From Lateolabrax maculatus (taxonomy: Eukaryota; Chordata; Actinopteri; Acropomatiformes; Lateolabracidae), in contig CM062214.1 in assembly GCA_031216445.1 (NCBI GenBank), forward strand, positions 23,865,501 to 23,929,500: a stretch of 64,000 nucleotides of DNA. The letters run 5' to 3'. The notes below the pieces were generated by a model. It worked only from the letters and a program-made list of their open reading frames with translations, did not search any database and had not been told where the DNA came from. A program made the translations under genes and the position numbers. Positions within the stretch are counted from its first letter, which is position 1. The number at the start of each line of letters is the position of its first letter. Shown here piece by piece: positions 46,796 to 58,850 of the stretch.

Positions 46796-49700
46796 AATAA
46801 CAACAAAAAGAAGCCCAAAGTAGTTAAACCAGCAACTTTCTTTTAATTATTTTAAATGAAATAGTGTTTTGGTAGCAGTAATTATTCTTAATTATCAATT
46901 GTAATATAGTGCTCTTAATAATCAATAGTAACATACTGGGACCCTAACATTTATCTAATATCATTCAAAAAGCATCATCTACTTATATGTTGTGCTCAGG
47001 GAAGATGGAGAAGAAAAGATTAAACAACACCAAAACTCTGAATATACTTTCAGAATGATGTTTTCCCTCCCAACACTTTTACTAAATCAATATTTAGAGC
47101 TGTTGTCTGTGTAGTGCTCTTGATGCCTTGAGGAACTAATGCAACAGAGAAAGCTGAAAAGAAGAGGCAAGCTCAGTTCTGCCCATCAAGCCTGAATGTG
47201 TCCTGATGATTACCTAACTCACAAAGAACGAGAGGTGGGATAAAAATCGCTGCCAAGAGAAAGCTTTTGATATGTTTCACCTTTACCAGATAAATAACAG
47301 CCCTCAAGAAACTGTCAGAAAGATCAAAGCTGGCCAAGTCTCAGCAGATCATCAAGGATTAACCTATTTTCTCAGAGATTTGGCCTGAGCGTCCGTACTC
47401 TGACATCTGACTTTTTAGTTTCTGATGTACAAAAACTAAAATATACTTTCCTGATGTGTCTTGCCTGTTTGCGAGAGGGTCAAACTTCAGCTTTACATCA
47501 TCACCCTCACGCACTACAAAACCCTGCTTTCACCCCAGAGAGCCCTACTCACCTCTTGAGAATGAAAGCTATGCAAAAGGAGGCGAGCGTTTTGCATCAC
47601 AGCACTGACAGATGATGCAGAGCAGGTTGGTCCAGATCTACAGACAGCCAGAGCTCATCACATGGATATGTAAGACACTTTGTAAACATGAAAGACATGC
47701 TATGAATGGGATCTGACAAAAACAAGTGCTGCACATTCAATTAAATGTTTATGATAATAATATTTTCTGTATATTCTTTTAATACGTTTTACTGTCATCT
47801 TTAAAAAAGTTTTTTGTTGAAATGTTAAATCTTCTGCCCCAGACTTAACTTTATTACAACCCTTTTCATATCACAAAACTTAAATAACGTACTTTATTAA
47901 GATACTCGCCGAAAATCTTTGGCAGAAGGTCGGCAGGAGTGTTAAAGATGTTCAGTGACGATTTTGAGTTTGACACATGTTTCGCACTGGGAAAAAGATC
48001 AAATGAAATCTCTTTTGTTTTGTTAAGTATTCTTCGATTGTAAGTGAAAAGACAAATAAAATACTCGCCTAAGTCAACTAACTAAGTCATGTAAACCCAC
48101 AGGGGGAAAAAACTATTTCCAAGAAAGTCTTGAGTGAAATGATTTGCACCAAATAGCCACAAATTTAAATCCTTTGGTTGACTCACATCTTCCTGTATTT
48201 GTCACAATTGTCCTCATCTTTCTCTTTTCGGTCACGTGGCCATTACTAGAGTATTAATGGGGCGATCCTGAATGTTCATCACATACAGTAGATAAGAACA
48301 TCTTGTCAAGAAAGGATGAGCTATGACATCCACTTGTACAGTACTTACTGAGGGTCAGAGTTCAAGGATTCTTGTTCATTTTATCTTGCTTCGGGTCTTT
48401 GTTTTCCTGATATTTTCTATGAAAGGAAAGACCAGAGTGTGCAATAACAACATTCCCCTGAACATTCTTTCAACAAGTATCGACCGGCGCACCAAAAAAC
48501 ACACAGAACAAGTCAGACCCAGACGCTGGTGCTTGCGGAAACTTATGAAGATAAGCAATGTTGAAACAAGTCGATCATTTTGATGGGATAATGTCTCAGC
48601 ATAACATCCTTGAGATGTTCAGTGAGCAGTCATGTAATTATGAAAAATTAATCTCTTACACAGACGTTAATTTGGATCCTGTACTCATGCCAGGAAAACG
48701 AGCCGGCCCACGGGGATATATGAAGTAATTACAGCTGAAAAAGAGAGTTGAATCTAGGTCTTCTTATCTGTGTCCACATTTCTCTCCATATGCTTACAAG
48801 TCATTGATGAATGAATCAAGTATTGTGCGTTTGTTTTTTCTTTGACTCAGCCTATGAGTTTCCTGCAGCTATCCGTAACTGTCCATGGAAATGTTCCCTC
48901 ACTCAAACAGGAGAAGTGTGGATTTTGGCACTGCCCAGCGGCTTGGAGGGTGGGTGTGGTCAATGGGTCAAAGGTCACAAGGTGAAAATGGGTCAGGGCT
49001 GACACTGTATCTTGCCATTCGCTCATGGAATTTGTGAGAGCGTGTGGAAGGACGGAAGACAGTTTGTCTTTCATCTTTCTCTCTTCTGTTTTTGCTCCAT
49101 TTCTGCTGTCAGAGGAGGACTTAATCAAGTAGAGGGATGGATGTACCTGTGAGGGTGTAGTGGAGGACTCCACACGCCTCTCTGCTTCGGTAGTTTACTT
49201 TATTCAAACCTGAAGGACAATTTCAAGCATTAAAACAATGTACATGCATTTTACACTTTATAAATAAACACAAATTTACCTATACATAAAAAAAACAAGC
49301 ACCAAAGGGGCCCAAATTGCAGACTTAACCAAACTTGTTCACAAGGTGCCACATAGAAATATGGCTGTAATGAAACAAAAACAATAGTAATGTATAAGTT
49401 TATTTATAATGTGAAGCTCACACACAAATTGCCAATGTGAATTCTGTTCAGAAGTGTCTCATAGCACATTTTATCCATGTTCTTCAGACCTGTAACAGTT
49501 TGGATTCTGCTGGCGTAGTTTTACTTTAAGGTTCAGAGAGGATGGAAAATTACACATTTTACTGACAGCAGAGAGTTTAAGCTGTTTAAAATCGTGTTTG
49601 AAAAAAATGTGTGTCCTGCAAATTAAATTAAATTAGTTAGTAATATGGTAAAGTGCAGAGCAGTGATTTTGGACAGATCTGTAAACATCACACTCACCTT

Positions 49701-50299
49701 ACCACCCGGCTTGCTGCACACACATGCTAAACATACCCTGAGTTAAATGCCCTGGCCTCGGACCAGAAGCAGCTACTCACTGATCTGTGGGAGGGTTGTT
49801 AAGGCATGTGAAGATGTTGCGGAGCACAAGACAGAAAGCTAGTGTGTGTGTGTTCCTGCAAGACATGTAGTGTATATCTGAGCTCACTCACACCGGGTTT
49901 GTTTGTTTCAGTCCAAGCCAGAGATCGACTGTCATCCATCTGCCTAATCCTTCCGGCCTGCTTTCACACGAGTTTACTACTGTTTCCATTCGTGGTGCGT
50001 TTGCTTCCTTATCAAAGCGCAGTGTTACTACTGTTGCCAGGAAACGATTGTGGCGCCCTTCCTTTCAAACACAGGAAAAACAACCAATTTACAGGTGAGC
50101 AGAGCTGGGTGAGTAAGACTGACATAAGCGGGATTGTCTGAACAAGCTTAAGTGGACAACAAGCACCGCTCTTCCCTCGCTGGAAAAAAATCATGTGGAA
50201 TCTAGTTAAATGTTATTTTCTGCCCATACATCTGTGAGGCATTTTATGTCTTCCCAGCTTTCTTTTTAACAATGCAAGAATGCCACTTTTGGTTTTGTC

Positions 50300-50480
50300 T
50301 ATAAGTGATCACATATCACTGTTTATTACACGGCTTTGTTTAATGCTCGATTCTGATTGGTCAATTATGGCATTCTACGGTCTGTTATTTCTGAATGTCA
50401 GACAGCTGCCATGAATAACAGACCGTTGCTATGGACGGAGATCTGATCATGGAGTCTGGAGGACCATGTCCAATCATATC
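50300..50480. mobile_element. dispersed repeat with internal hairpin
   Basis: 'aatgctcgattctgattggt' and 'gttgctatggacgg' are words I associate with dispersed teleost DNA-transposon-like repeats. Inside, ACGGTCTGTTATT (50377-50389) and AATAACAGACCGT (50414-50426) are perfect reverse complements. Confidence 0.5.
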
Positions 50481-52044
50481 AAGGGATGATGTACAGTGAG
50501 CCGTTCATTAGACTATTGCAAAAATAACTGCTCCCTCCCTCAGAGAAAAGCGCTGTCAAGATGGTTTGCTATTGATCAACAATGCTAATTTGCTTGTCAC
50601 CAAAGGAGTTCACCAAAACGAATGAAAAAGCTTTATGTGGATTTATTGAATTCACTGAATGCAAAGATTCCATTGAAATAAATACATTTTGGTCAAAATG
50701 TAGCTGTTATAAATGCTGGTGAGACACTGATGATGGAGTATGTTCAGCTAGAGGATTCGTGTACTAGATTTGTGGACTTTGGACTACACGAGTGTGAAAG
50801 CTCTTTCGGAGGAACAGTCTTGTTTTTGGCTTGATTCAGATCTTTGAGGTTATGAAATATGTTTTTTAGAAGAAATTAGAACGTGTAAAGAATGTGTTCC
50901 TTCAGCTGATCGCCAAATAAGTTTTAACATGATGAAAAGGAAGAATGGTATGAAGAGTCGAGCCGTCTTCCATATCACGTTTCCATCACCTCAACCTCTA
51001 AACCTTGATGGGAGGGGTCAGGGAACCCATCCTTTATCTTCCTCTCCCCTCCACCTCCCTGCTTCTACCCTCCTTCTGTAGCCTACTTCTCTGTGAAAGT
51101 GTATCAAAACCACTCTAGATCCTCACGGGAAAAAAAAAGACATGAGTGAGTATAAAAAAAGAACCAGCAGTCAATTCTTATGACCATACAAGGCAGGCTC
51201 ACATTCCTGCCTCGGACATTAACAGGCTCTTAAACTCTGTTCCTGGTGCTTGCCAAAAGTCTGGGGAGGAATTCTTATCTAGCTACAGTACAGGAGACAT
51301 TTATCAACTTTTCTTTACAGCATGATGAGTGGTGGAACGAGGGACAAGTGTATGTAAAAGGTTAATGGGAGCAAATAAGGGTGGAGAGAAAATGAAGAGA
51401 AATGGATGTATGGGAGTGTAAGTCTGGAATGAGAAGTTTCCTCTTAAGGGCCTACTGACTCTAAGAGACTAATTGGATTCAGTAGAAAAAACATGATGCA
51501 TGCGTAGATGATGAACTGTATCTATGGAAACAATAAGATTGTTGTGGGAATTTGGGTTTGGAGAAGAAGGATTGTCTCAAAGGTCTGCAGATTGCCCAGA
51601 ACACGGACTTGAGGCATTAAATTCACGTAGGAGGGATTTTGACATAAAAAGTAATTCAGACTGGATTTTAACATACGAAAAGTGTTGAAAATTGGTATTG
51701 CAGTTAGGTTTTAATGATGTGATTGAGTATTTATGGGGTGTTGCTCAAATCCCAAATCCCACAAATCTTGATTTCATCCAGATAGGAGTTAACAAACTTC
51801 CCCCAGCAGAGCATCTTCAATTCCCACATTTAAAATCCAACTGCATGTTTTACACTTCCCATGAAATTTTATGTCAAAAAGGCCATGATATCATAAATGT
51901 GGGTCAGTAGGTTAATTCATGTTAGTTTAGAAAGAGACATTGGTATGTCATCTTAAACTCCCACACACCTACACCTACACACTCACATACACCTCTTCAG
52001 TATCAGGTTGCTGTTCCATGTCAGGAGTTAAGAGTCTCTTCTCT

Positions 52045-52114
52045 CTGTGTGTGTGTGTGCGTGTGAGTGTGTGTATGTGTGTTTGTGTGTGTTGGTGTGT
52101 GTGTGTGTGTGTAT

Positions 52115-52153
<39 letters not shown>
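52045..52153. repeat. long interrupted (GT)n microsatellite
   Basis: Over 100 bases of GT repeats are broken by a few A, C and T interruptions. The ends are likely polymorphic. The Cys/Val and His/Thr open frames here are artefacts. Confidence 0.97.
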
Positions 52154-52157
<4 letters not shown>

Positions 52158-52236
52158 ATTTTCCACTGCTCTCATCTGAATCCCCTCATTAAAACCAGAT
52201 GCAAAAAAGACAAAATCCACCAGGCTTTTAAACTGA

Positions 52237-52256
52237 TACACACACACACACACACA
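52237..52256. repeat. (AC)n microsatellite facing the GT array
   Basis: About ten AC units lie 84 bases beyond the GT array, with a second CA run at 52313-52327. They are complementary in sequence to the GT tract. Confidence 0.95.
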
Positions 52257-52924
52257 TGAAAGCATTTTTGTGTGAAACTGGCATGCAAGTATGCACCTAC
52301 AGTAAGTTTGATAAAACACACACACACTAACACTGTATGTGCAGTATCCATGTATGACCCACTGACCATAAATGTCTGATTAGAGCTCTTCTCAGGACTG
52401 TGTGGGTGTGTTTACAGCCTGTGCTTGATCTCTTTCACTCTGTTGTTGCACCTGTTGAGGATAGACAATTTACACAGTTATGCATTCATCATTCTTTTTA
52501 GTTCGTTGTGTTTTGTAAACCTTATGTAAAAATCAGCAAAGGTCTGTGTGGGTATGCAGAAAAAAGTTTACCATCAAGGTAAGATGTTACACCTCTCCCT
52601 ACGTCCCAGTAAATTTAATTCCCTCCGACTCCCTGGCTGCCTCTCGTACTATCATTTATCATTATCATTTGTATGTGAAGTGTTTCTCTCAATATGTGTT
52701 CATGCTCATTTAAGACTCCACTTATTAATATATTTTATGTTAATAATTGATCAAACTGACCGTAAACAGTGTTGCTCTTAGTGAATTATCTCAGTCTCTT
52801 TTAGCTCATTGTTTTGGTTTTATGGCACATTTACTGTAGTTCAATCTCAATATTCTCATTATTCTGCTATAATCAGTAGAATTACAATTGGTGACTAACT
52901 GGTGAAGGAAACAAAAAATCTAGC

Positions 52925-53345
52925 TGCTAAGGAGCCAGATATCTTTCTCAAGGGGTTGAAGATCAAATCAGTGCTAAAATGACAGTGAATATATAGCACT
53001 TATATTGACCAAGTGAACAGAAACACGACTCTGGATAGTTGCAAATGTTGCTCTGCGTCTGTTCGACATGTTTTTTTTTTTTTTTTTGGCCACTTGGGCC
53101 AAAGTTTTGTTAGCAAACAGTTACTCAATTAATCAAATTCTCCTTTTGGCTGAAAACAACTTGCTGCGGTCGAAAGAGAACTATGAGGACGGTGAGACTG
53201 ACCCAAAATAGTAAAGTTGTAAGCTGGACATTTTCAAAATGAGCTCAAACTCACCATAGAGCTCTTTAAAGCTCTGTAAAGCAGAGGAGAGCTGCAGACT
53301 CGGATGAAAATTCTCTGTAGGTTCATCACATTAGTTTAACAGTGG
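52925..53345. mobile_element. interspersed repeat, copy 2, with T17 run
   Basis: 'gttgaagatcaaatcagtgc' followed by 'taaaatgacagtgaata', 'aaacacgactctgg' and 'gcaaatgttgctctgcgtct' parallel the copy at 36610-36790. The T run at about 53070-53087 and 'gttagcaaacagttactc' continue the element. It has diverged and encodes nothing recognisable. Confidence 0.55.
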
Positions 53346-53836
53346 CATTTGAAACATTATTACAAAAAGCAATTATACCCTCTACCTTTATCAGACAGTT
53401 ATATGTCTATGTGTTCGTCAGCTTGTTGTGGAGTTGTTCTGCCAATGAGCGGCCTAAAGATCCTATGAGTGCAGCGTTAAATGTTGGTTTAGGCCGGGGG
53501 GGTTGTGAGCTCAGGGGGAAAGTCTGTGTCAAGTTTGCTCACTTTCGCTCTGGAGAAACACATGAGCAGACCCACAAAGCCAAACCCATGTACTTTACTG
53601 GTGCAGTAAATGGTTTAAACATTGACGTGAGAGTCTTGACTAAAACAAAAAAAATGTCCAAGATTAAAAAAAATCCCATTGTAGAGGGAAATAAGGACGC
53701 ACAGAAATCTTACTGGATGTTGGCTGATGACCACAGAATATTTAGCCATGAACAGATTTTCTCAGCTGACAAGCTTGTTGACCATCAGTGCAGGAGCCAG
53801 AGTTTTTTAACCGTCATTCAGCTCTATGGAAAATGA
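53342..53836 (+). other. 164-codon open reading frame, coding status doubtful
   Basis: This is the longest ATG-to-stop frame in the window. It opens next to the repeat at 52925-53345. The predicted product has one moderately hydrophobic stretch near residues 18-32 (QLYVYVFVSLLWSCSA) and a Lys-rich middle (KTKKMSKIKK), with no motif I know. The base composition resembles its non-coding flanks, and the Lys run comes from A-runs. It is probably chance or repeat-derived. Confidence 0.15.
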
Positions 53837-55495
53837 ATGAACTTCTGAAAGCTTGTCTCATGTTGCTGGCATTGTGGGCTCAGAGTGGAGGATCAAGAAA
53901 AAAAAATTGAAATTTAGCTTTTGGGGATATGTAGCTTTCCTCTGACACAGTCAGAATTGTGAATACATGGCGTACTTGAATCACTAACAGAAACACTAAA
54001 CTGACCAACTCTGATGTGTCCAGCATATGTGACTCCAGTTTATTATGGGCCTTGTAGGCAGAGATTCTGAACTCGAGTTCTGCTGCTTTAATTTCTCAGG
54101 TCAGAGCACAAGTAAGTAAGTAAGAGAAGATCACAAAAACGAATTGTTGCATCGTAGTGAATGTGAGTAGATTGTGTGCATGCTTGAAGTTCTTTACAAA
54201 TGAATAAGGAATGTGTTGTCTGTTTTTCTGTTTTTTTGTCATTGCTTGTGAGAAGTAATTTTCATACCTTCATCACTCCGCAGTTTACTACAGAAATACC
54301 CTAAAAAGCAATCTTTTTACAAAAGGTCACAGATTTTCAACTCAACTGCAGTTCACTTTGAGCAAACTTGAAGCTACTTTGAAGTGAACAGAAACTGTGT
54401 TATGAGGAAAAAAAGACACTGAATGCATAAATGTTTGGAATGAGTCATAAAGTAATGATGCATTTAGGACCGGATACGACTCCCTTTGTTTTGAGAATGC
54501 TGCTGTTGTTATCCAACAGTAGATTAAAAACTCCACAAAGATATTTAGTATTTACTCTGACAAAATGGGTGAAAGTCTAACCCACATGGCTACTGTCGTT
54601 GTGGAAAAAATCTACCTAATGCACGACAATTGAACCTTTTAAATCATAATTTTGTTGTGTACTCTCTAATTCCAGATACAGTCGAGTATCCCCATCATCA
54701 TTTCTTAGTGTAACCTTGAGTGAAGCGCTGATTACCTCTGTGAGAATTCAGCTGCAGCTTTTTCCAGCTTACAACATTGAAAAGAGGAAGAGTGTGGTTG
54801 ACAATGGCAGGAAAGGGAAACTTGTAATGAGATGTTTGGCTGTAGCCACAACATCAGTGGTAAGGACAGCGCAGTGGTAGGAGGGGAATCATTTGCACAT
54901 TTGCACATAAAGCGGTGCAGGTTTATTCATGACAGCATGAAGCACTTGGACACCAAGCAAATATGCTGTAAATTAAGCTTTTTTGATTCGTGGTAATAGT
55001 GGTAGTGGTAATAATAATACTTTCAGTAGTATGTCTGATTATATACCCGATTCTTGTTTGGTGCAATTATATCGTTTCTGAAGGTATCATTAAATTTAGT
55101 CTGTAATTTAGTCTAGTTCCAAAAGGCTGCAAGTTTCAGATTTAATTGCACAATATCCTGTTAAAAAGGACTGAAAACACAATAATAGTATGTATTGTAC
55201 TAAATAAAAAATACTATAACGCCCTCATATGACTTATTTTTAAGTACATGCGCAATCACCCAGCTATGTCAACATCCTCAATCTGTCTAAATTGTTTCCA
55301 GGATCACTGACAGCCTGCTTTACAACATGCTTAGGTCATATAATGTGTACTTGATTCAATGAATGGCTGAGCTTATCTCAATGTTATATAAAAGTTCAGT
55401 TTAGGGAACTAGGGGGAACTCTGAACTCCTAAATTAAAGCAATGGTTAGGGTTTGATTCCATGTGGAGTACTTACACAAGTCCTAGTGGTAAGAA

Positions 55496-55561
55496 CAGTG
55501 CCAAGAGGTCTGTATTCATATTTCAGATAACTCTGAAATGTGAATACAGCCTGTAGCACTG
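55496..55561 (+). ncRNA. pre-miRNA-like hairpin, unassigned
   Basis: The 66-base sequence folds back on itself. CAGTGC (55496-55501) pairs with GCACTG (55556-55561). A small internal loop follows, with possible extra pairs at 55506-55508 and 55550-55552. CTGTATTCATATTTCAG (55510-55526) then pairs with CTGAAATGTGAATACAG (55533-55549) through 17 pairs, one of them a T-G wobble in the plus-strand RNA. The terminal loop is six bases. The size and shape suit a microRNA precursor, though it is at the short end. I do not recognise a known miRNA seed. A fold-back repeat is the alternative. Confidence 0.35.
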
Positions 55562-55907
55562 CCAGCATGTCCAACTGAAACAAATATTGTATTTGTAAGA
55601 CAGAGTCATAACTGGTGAACTTATCATGAAATGCAAGCAGTAACTAGGAGACCCAGAGTCAATATGAAGTAGATTTAGGTCAATAAAATACTGCTAAAAC
55701 CAGCGAGGATCTGTCATGATCAACATTAGGCTCTATGTAAATATTTATAGATGAAAATCTGTCATCATTTCTGTCTCAAAGTCCTTTCATGGCTGCCATG
55801 AAGCTTAGACACAAGCAGAATAGTCTACTGCCACACTGGTGGCCCTGAAAATATGGCCTAACATGTAGTAACCTACATGAAAAGGGTTTAACCTGAAGAT
55901 GTAGAAC

Positions 55908-55937
55908 TGGATTCTGGACTGCAAAATCCAGAATCCA
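55908..55937. other. perfect 11-bp hairpin
   Basis: TGGATTCTGGA (55908-55918) and TCCAGAATCCA (55927-55937) are exact reverse complements across eight bases. The right arm is part of a short tandem 'agaatcc' duplication. Confidence 0.85.
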
Positions 55938-56454
55938 GAATCCATTTATTCCAATGAAAGTTGCTCCCATTGTACATGTGCATCAGTGTCTCTTTACCTG
56001 TCCCCACCTGCTTGTCCCAGAGACTTAAATTGTTGTCACTCGCTTAACAATTGCCAGGCAGACTCCAGGGACTCGCTGTACCTCGCTGCTGTCCACCAAT
56101 AAATAGTTAGAACATAAAACATACAACCACAGCTTAGAACCACAAAGTCACTATTACATTTCTGTTTGTGTATGGATTCAAAAAAATACCTAAACTGTGT
56201 TAATTAGTGAGCTTTAGCGGCGTTTTCAACAGAGCCAGGCTAGATTGACTTTGTATAGAAACTGCACAAAAGACACTACAAACATAACAAACAAGAGCAT
56301 TAATATGAGCGCAAAAGATTCCAGATAATACATAACTTATCTATCTAAGGCACAGGCTGTGCCTTTAACAAATCGTGGTTCTGTAAAGCCCAATGACACA
56401 TTGTATTTGATATTGGGTTAAATATAATTAACGTGACTTGACTTGACATCAGCT

Positions 56455-56530
56455 GCTACAGGGATCGAACAGAAGATCCTTCAGTAACTGAATGTTCTCT
56501 AACCACTAATCTGCCCTTCCAGAGGTAAAC
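56455..56530 (-). repeat. tRNA-derived SINE-like fragment
   Basis: The minus strand has B box GTTCGATCC (56470-56462), an exact GWTCRANNC match, with 'ttagtggttagagaacattc' upstream where an A box would be. The fold is not an intact tRNA. This is probably a short SINE head. Confidence 0.45.
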
Positions 56531-58619
56531 ATCGCCAAAATGTCTGGGCCTGTTTGAGCTGCCATGGCAACATCAGCTTCCTGGCATCTGGTACAGTTTG
56601 AATTCCTCAATCATGGGTGCCCACTAATTAATAAATGCTAACAAATACTGACCAGTGTTTCCAAATAAAATAAAAATACATAGTGGAAACACCTCTCTGC
56701 CTTAACTGATATCATAAGTACTGGATTTGTGCGGAGTGAGTACATCCTTATAAACAGAGGTGTAGTGCTACTTGTTTAAGCACTGGAGCGCACCAGCAAC
56801 TTTTAAGGTGGAATGTTTTCTTGCATGTCATTCAATCCATTAGGTGACATTGTGAATCAATCAACACACCTTAAAGCGGAAATTGAGAACTTTATACTTC
56901 ATTATGAAGTAAATGCTGATCCACAGTGGATTGGCTATAAAATCATGACACCATCGCCGTTTAAATTAAACAACATGAAAATATGTTCCACAATTTATAA
57001 AACTAAAAGACATAAATTACATAAATTCCTCACTGAAATTTGGAGACAACCTGGAACCCTTCAGGTTTTAGGTTTAAGGTGTATCCTTCTCTCTGCTAGC
57101 ATTGTCTTTATATAGTATCCACATTTTGCCAGCCTGATAAACAGGTACAGTGAGAGCAATATCATAATGTCAAAACTGGGATCACTATGTTCTGTTGGCC
57201 TCTACGCAGGAGGATTACAGCATGAAGAAGAAAGTAAAAATGTGGATGCCATATGATCCACACATAGACAGCTGTCTGGTACCTCAATCCTTTCATCTGT
57301 CCAGCTTTTAGGCACTGACAGACATTGAGATCAGAGAGACAGAAAGTTATACATGCAAGATGAAAAACAAATAATTTCAGAAAGGAGGTAATGGTGCTGA
57401 AGGGTGAAAAAAACGGCAAAAAAAAAAAATTTGAATGAATGCTTGTTTCCATCCACTACTGTTATTTGATTATTGGGAGTTGGTTCATGGAGATAAGCTG
57501 TAGGTGGCGTCAGTTCTCCAGTCGGAAAACATTATACCTGTGCAGAAAAAGAGGGCGCGACAAGATGGCATATTTAAAAGAGCATCAGCCGAACCTCAAA
57601 CAGTGAAAAACCATGTAGAAAACTCAATGTAAATATGACATTTTTGTTAGTGTCACAGATAATGTGAGGAAGGTAGGTTACATCAGATCTGATGAATGGG
57701 AATAATAGGGAGGGTGAAGACAAAACAAAGGAAAAAATACAACTTTACCAGAACCACTTTTACCTGAAATGACCCCGTGGGGAACCAGTAAATGCACACT
57801 TAAGTAATTATTGTGTAGCAGCTTTTGAAACCTGTTCTAGCAGATGAACACTACTCCCAGCTGACGTAAGGTACTGTGGCTGCACTTATCTGAAAGAGAG
57901 AGGAAGGTTGCCTCTTCAGCAAGTGCTTTCTTTTCGACATGACTGTGGTTGTTCCCTAACCCAAACCAAGTCACTGCCACTGTCACCATGACGGTCCCCT
58001 AACCGTAATGTCATTTGAACCCAAACCATGATCCTTCCCTAACACTATCCAAGTTGTTTGCGTGCCTTAATGTAACCAGACCTTAACCATAGCATTGTAA
58101 GATGTTTTTTATTTTTCAAACAGTGATTTGTAACGACAAAAAATGTTGTCCTGTCAGTAGCAAAGTCAGAAAGTGCTTCTATATGTATGTCGATCTGGGC
58201 ATGGACAAGCAACGTATTTTCTTGATTAATTTGGAGGACTGGTGGAGCTGGTGACTGTGAAGATCATAACATCAAACCATCCAGTGTGTGCCCTGTATCA
58301 CCCTGTACCTGAAGCATCTGCATTTCTTATGTTTCTCCACTCTATTATTCAGGTTTCTCGTTTGTCATGTCTGTATCTGTCTAGTTTTGTAATGGATATA
58401 CAGAAAACAATGATATAAGTGGATGTTTTAACCTTTGGACCAAGCCAGGCCTGCCATTTCCCCCTGTTTCCAGTCTTTGTGCCAAGTTAACCTGACTGAC
58501 TGCTGGCCGTAGCTTCATATTTACATCTCAGACATGAGAGTGGTATCAGTCTTTCCATTTGACCCTCAGCAAGAAAGGAAGAAAAATCTTCCCATTTCCC
58601 AAAATGTTGGGCTATTCCT

Positions 58620-58850
58620 TTTAAAGGGTATGGTATACCCAAATTATTTCAAGTATTCAAGTATTTACCTCTAGTGATAACATGCAGATTGGTTTGGTTT
58701 CAGTAGTAGTTAATTTGAGATATCCGTCTCTGAGATTTATGCCTCCACCCGTAATGGAAGTGAATAGAATTTCTTGCTCACAGCGTTGAAAAATTACATT
58801 TAAAAAAGCTCAACAGTAACAAAACAAAACAAAACAAAAAAACCATGGAG
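58620..58850. mobile_element. interspersed repeat fragment
   Basis: 'aaagggtatggtatacccaa', 'gtctctgagatttatgcctc' and 'aatggaagtgaatagaattt', followed by 'gttgaaaaattacatttaaa' and 'aaagctcaacagtaacaaaa', form a pattern I recognise from dispersed teleost repeats. It is non-coding and ends near an A-rich run. Confidence 0.5.

Larger units (their letters stand above)
36601..50280. other. intergenic desert, third part
   Basis: No recognisable exon was found. Contents are a repeat copy (36610-36790), pyrimidine tracts (37205-37620 and 38360-38520), AC microsatellites (37743-37762, 40767-40802 and 44490-44511), a nine-base inverted repeat (40193-40218), a SINE-like fragment (42010-42215), a repeat fragment (43470-43650), an AT run (43782-43799), islands at 44230-44475 and 45830-46210, and a SOX-type hairpin (46766-46795). 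Confidence 0.6.

Noticed and set aside
51940..52325. Cys/Val-rich and His/Thr-rich frames on both strands
   Set aside because: They are translations of the GT and AC arrays, not genes.
56455..56530. Possible tRNA gene with an exact B box
   Set aside because: The A box and acceptor stem do not fit, so it is treated as a SINE-like fragment.
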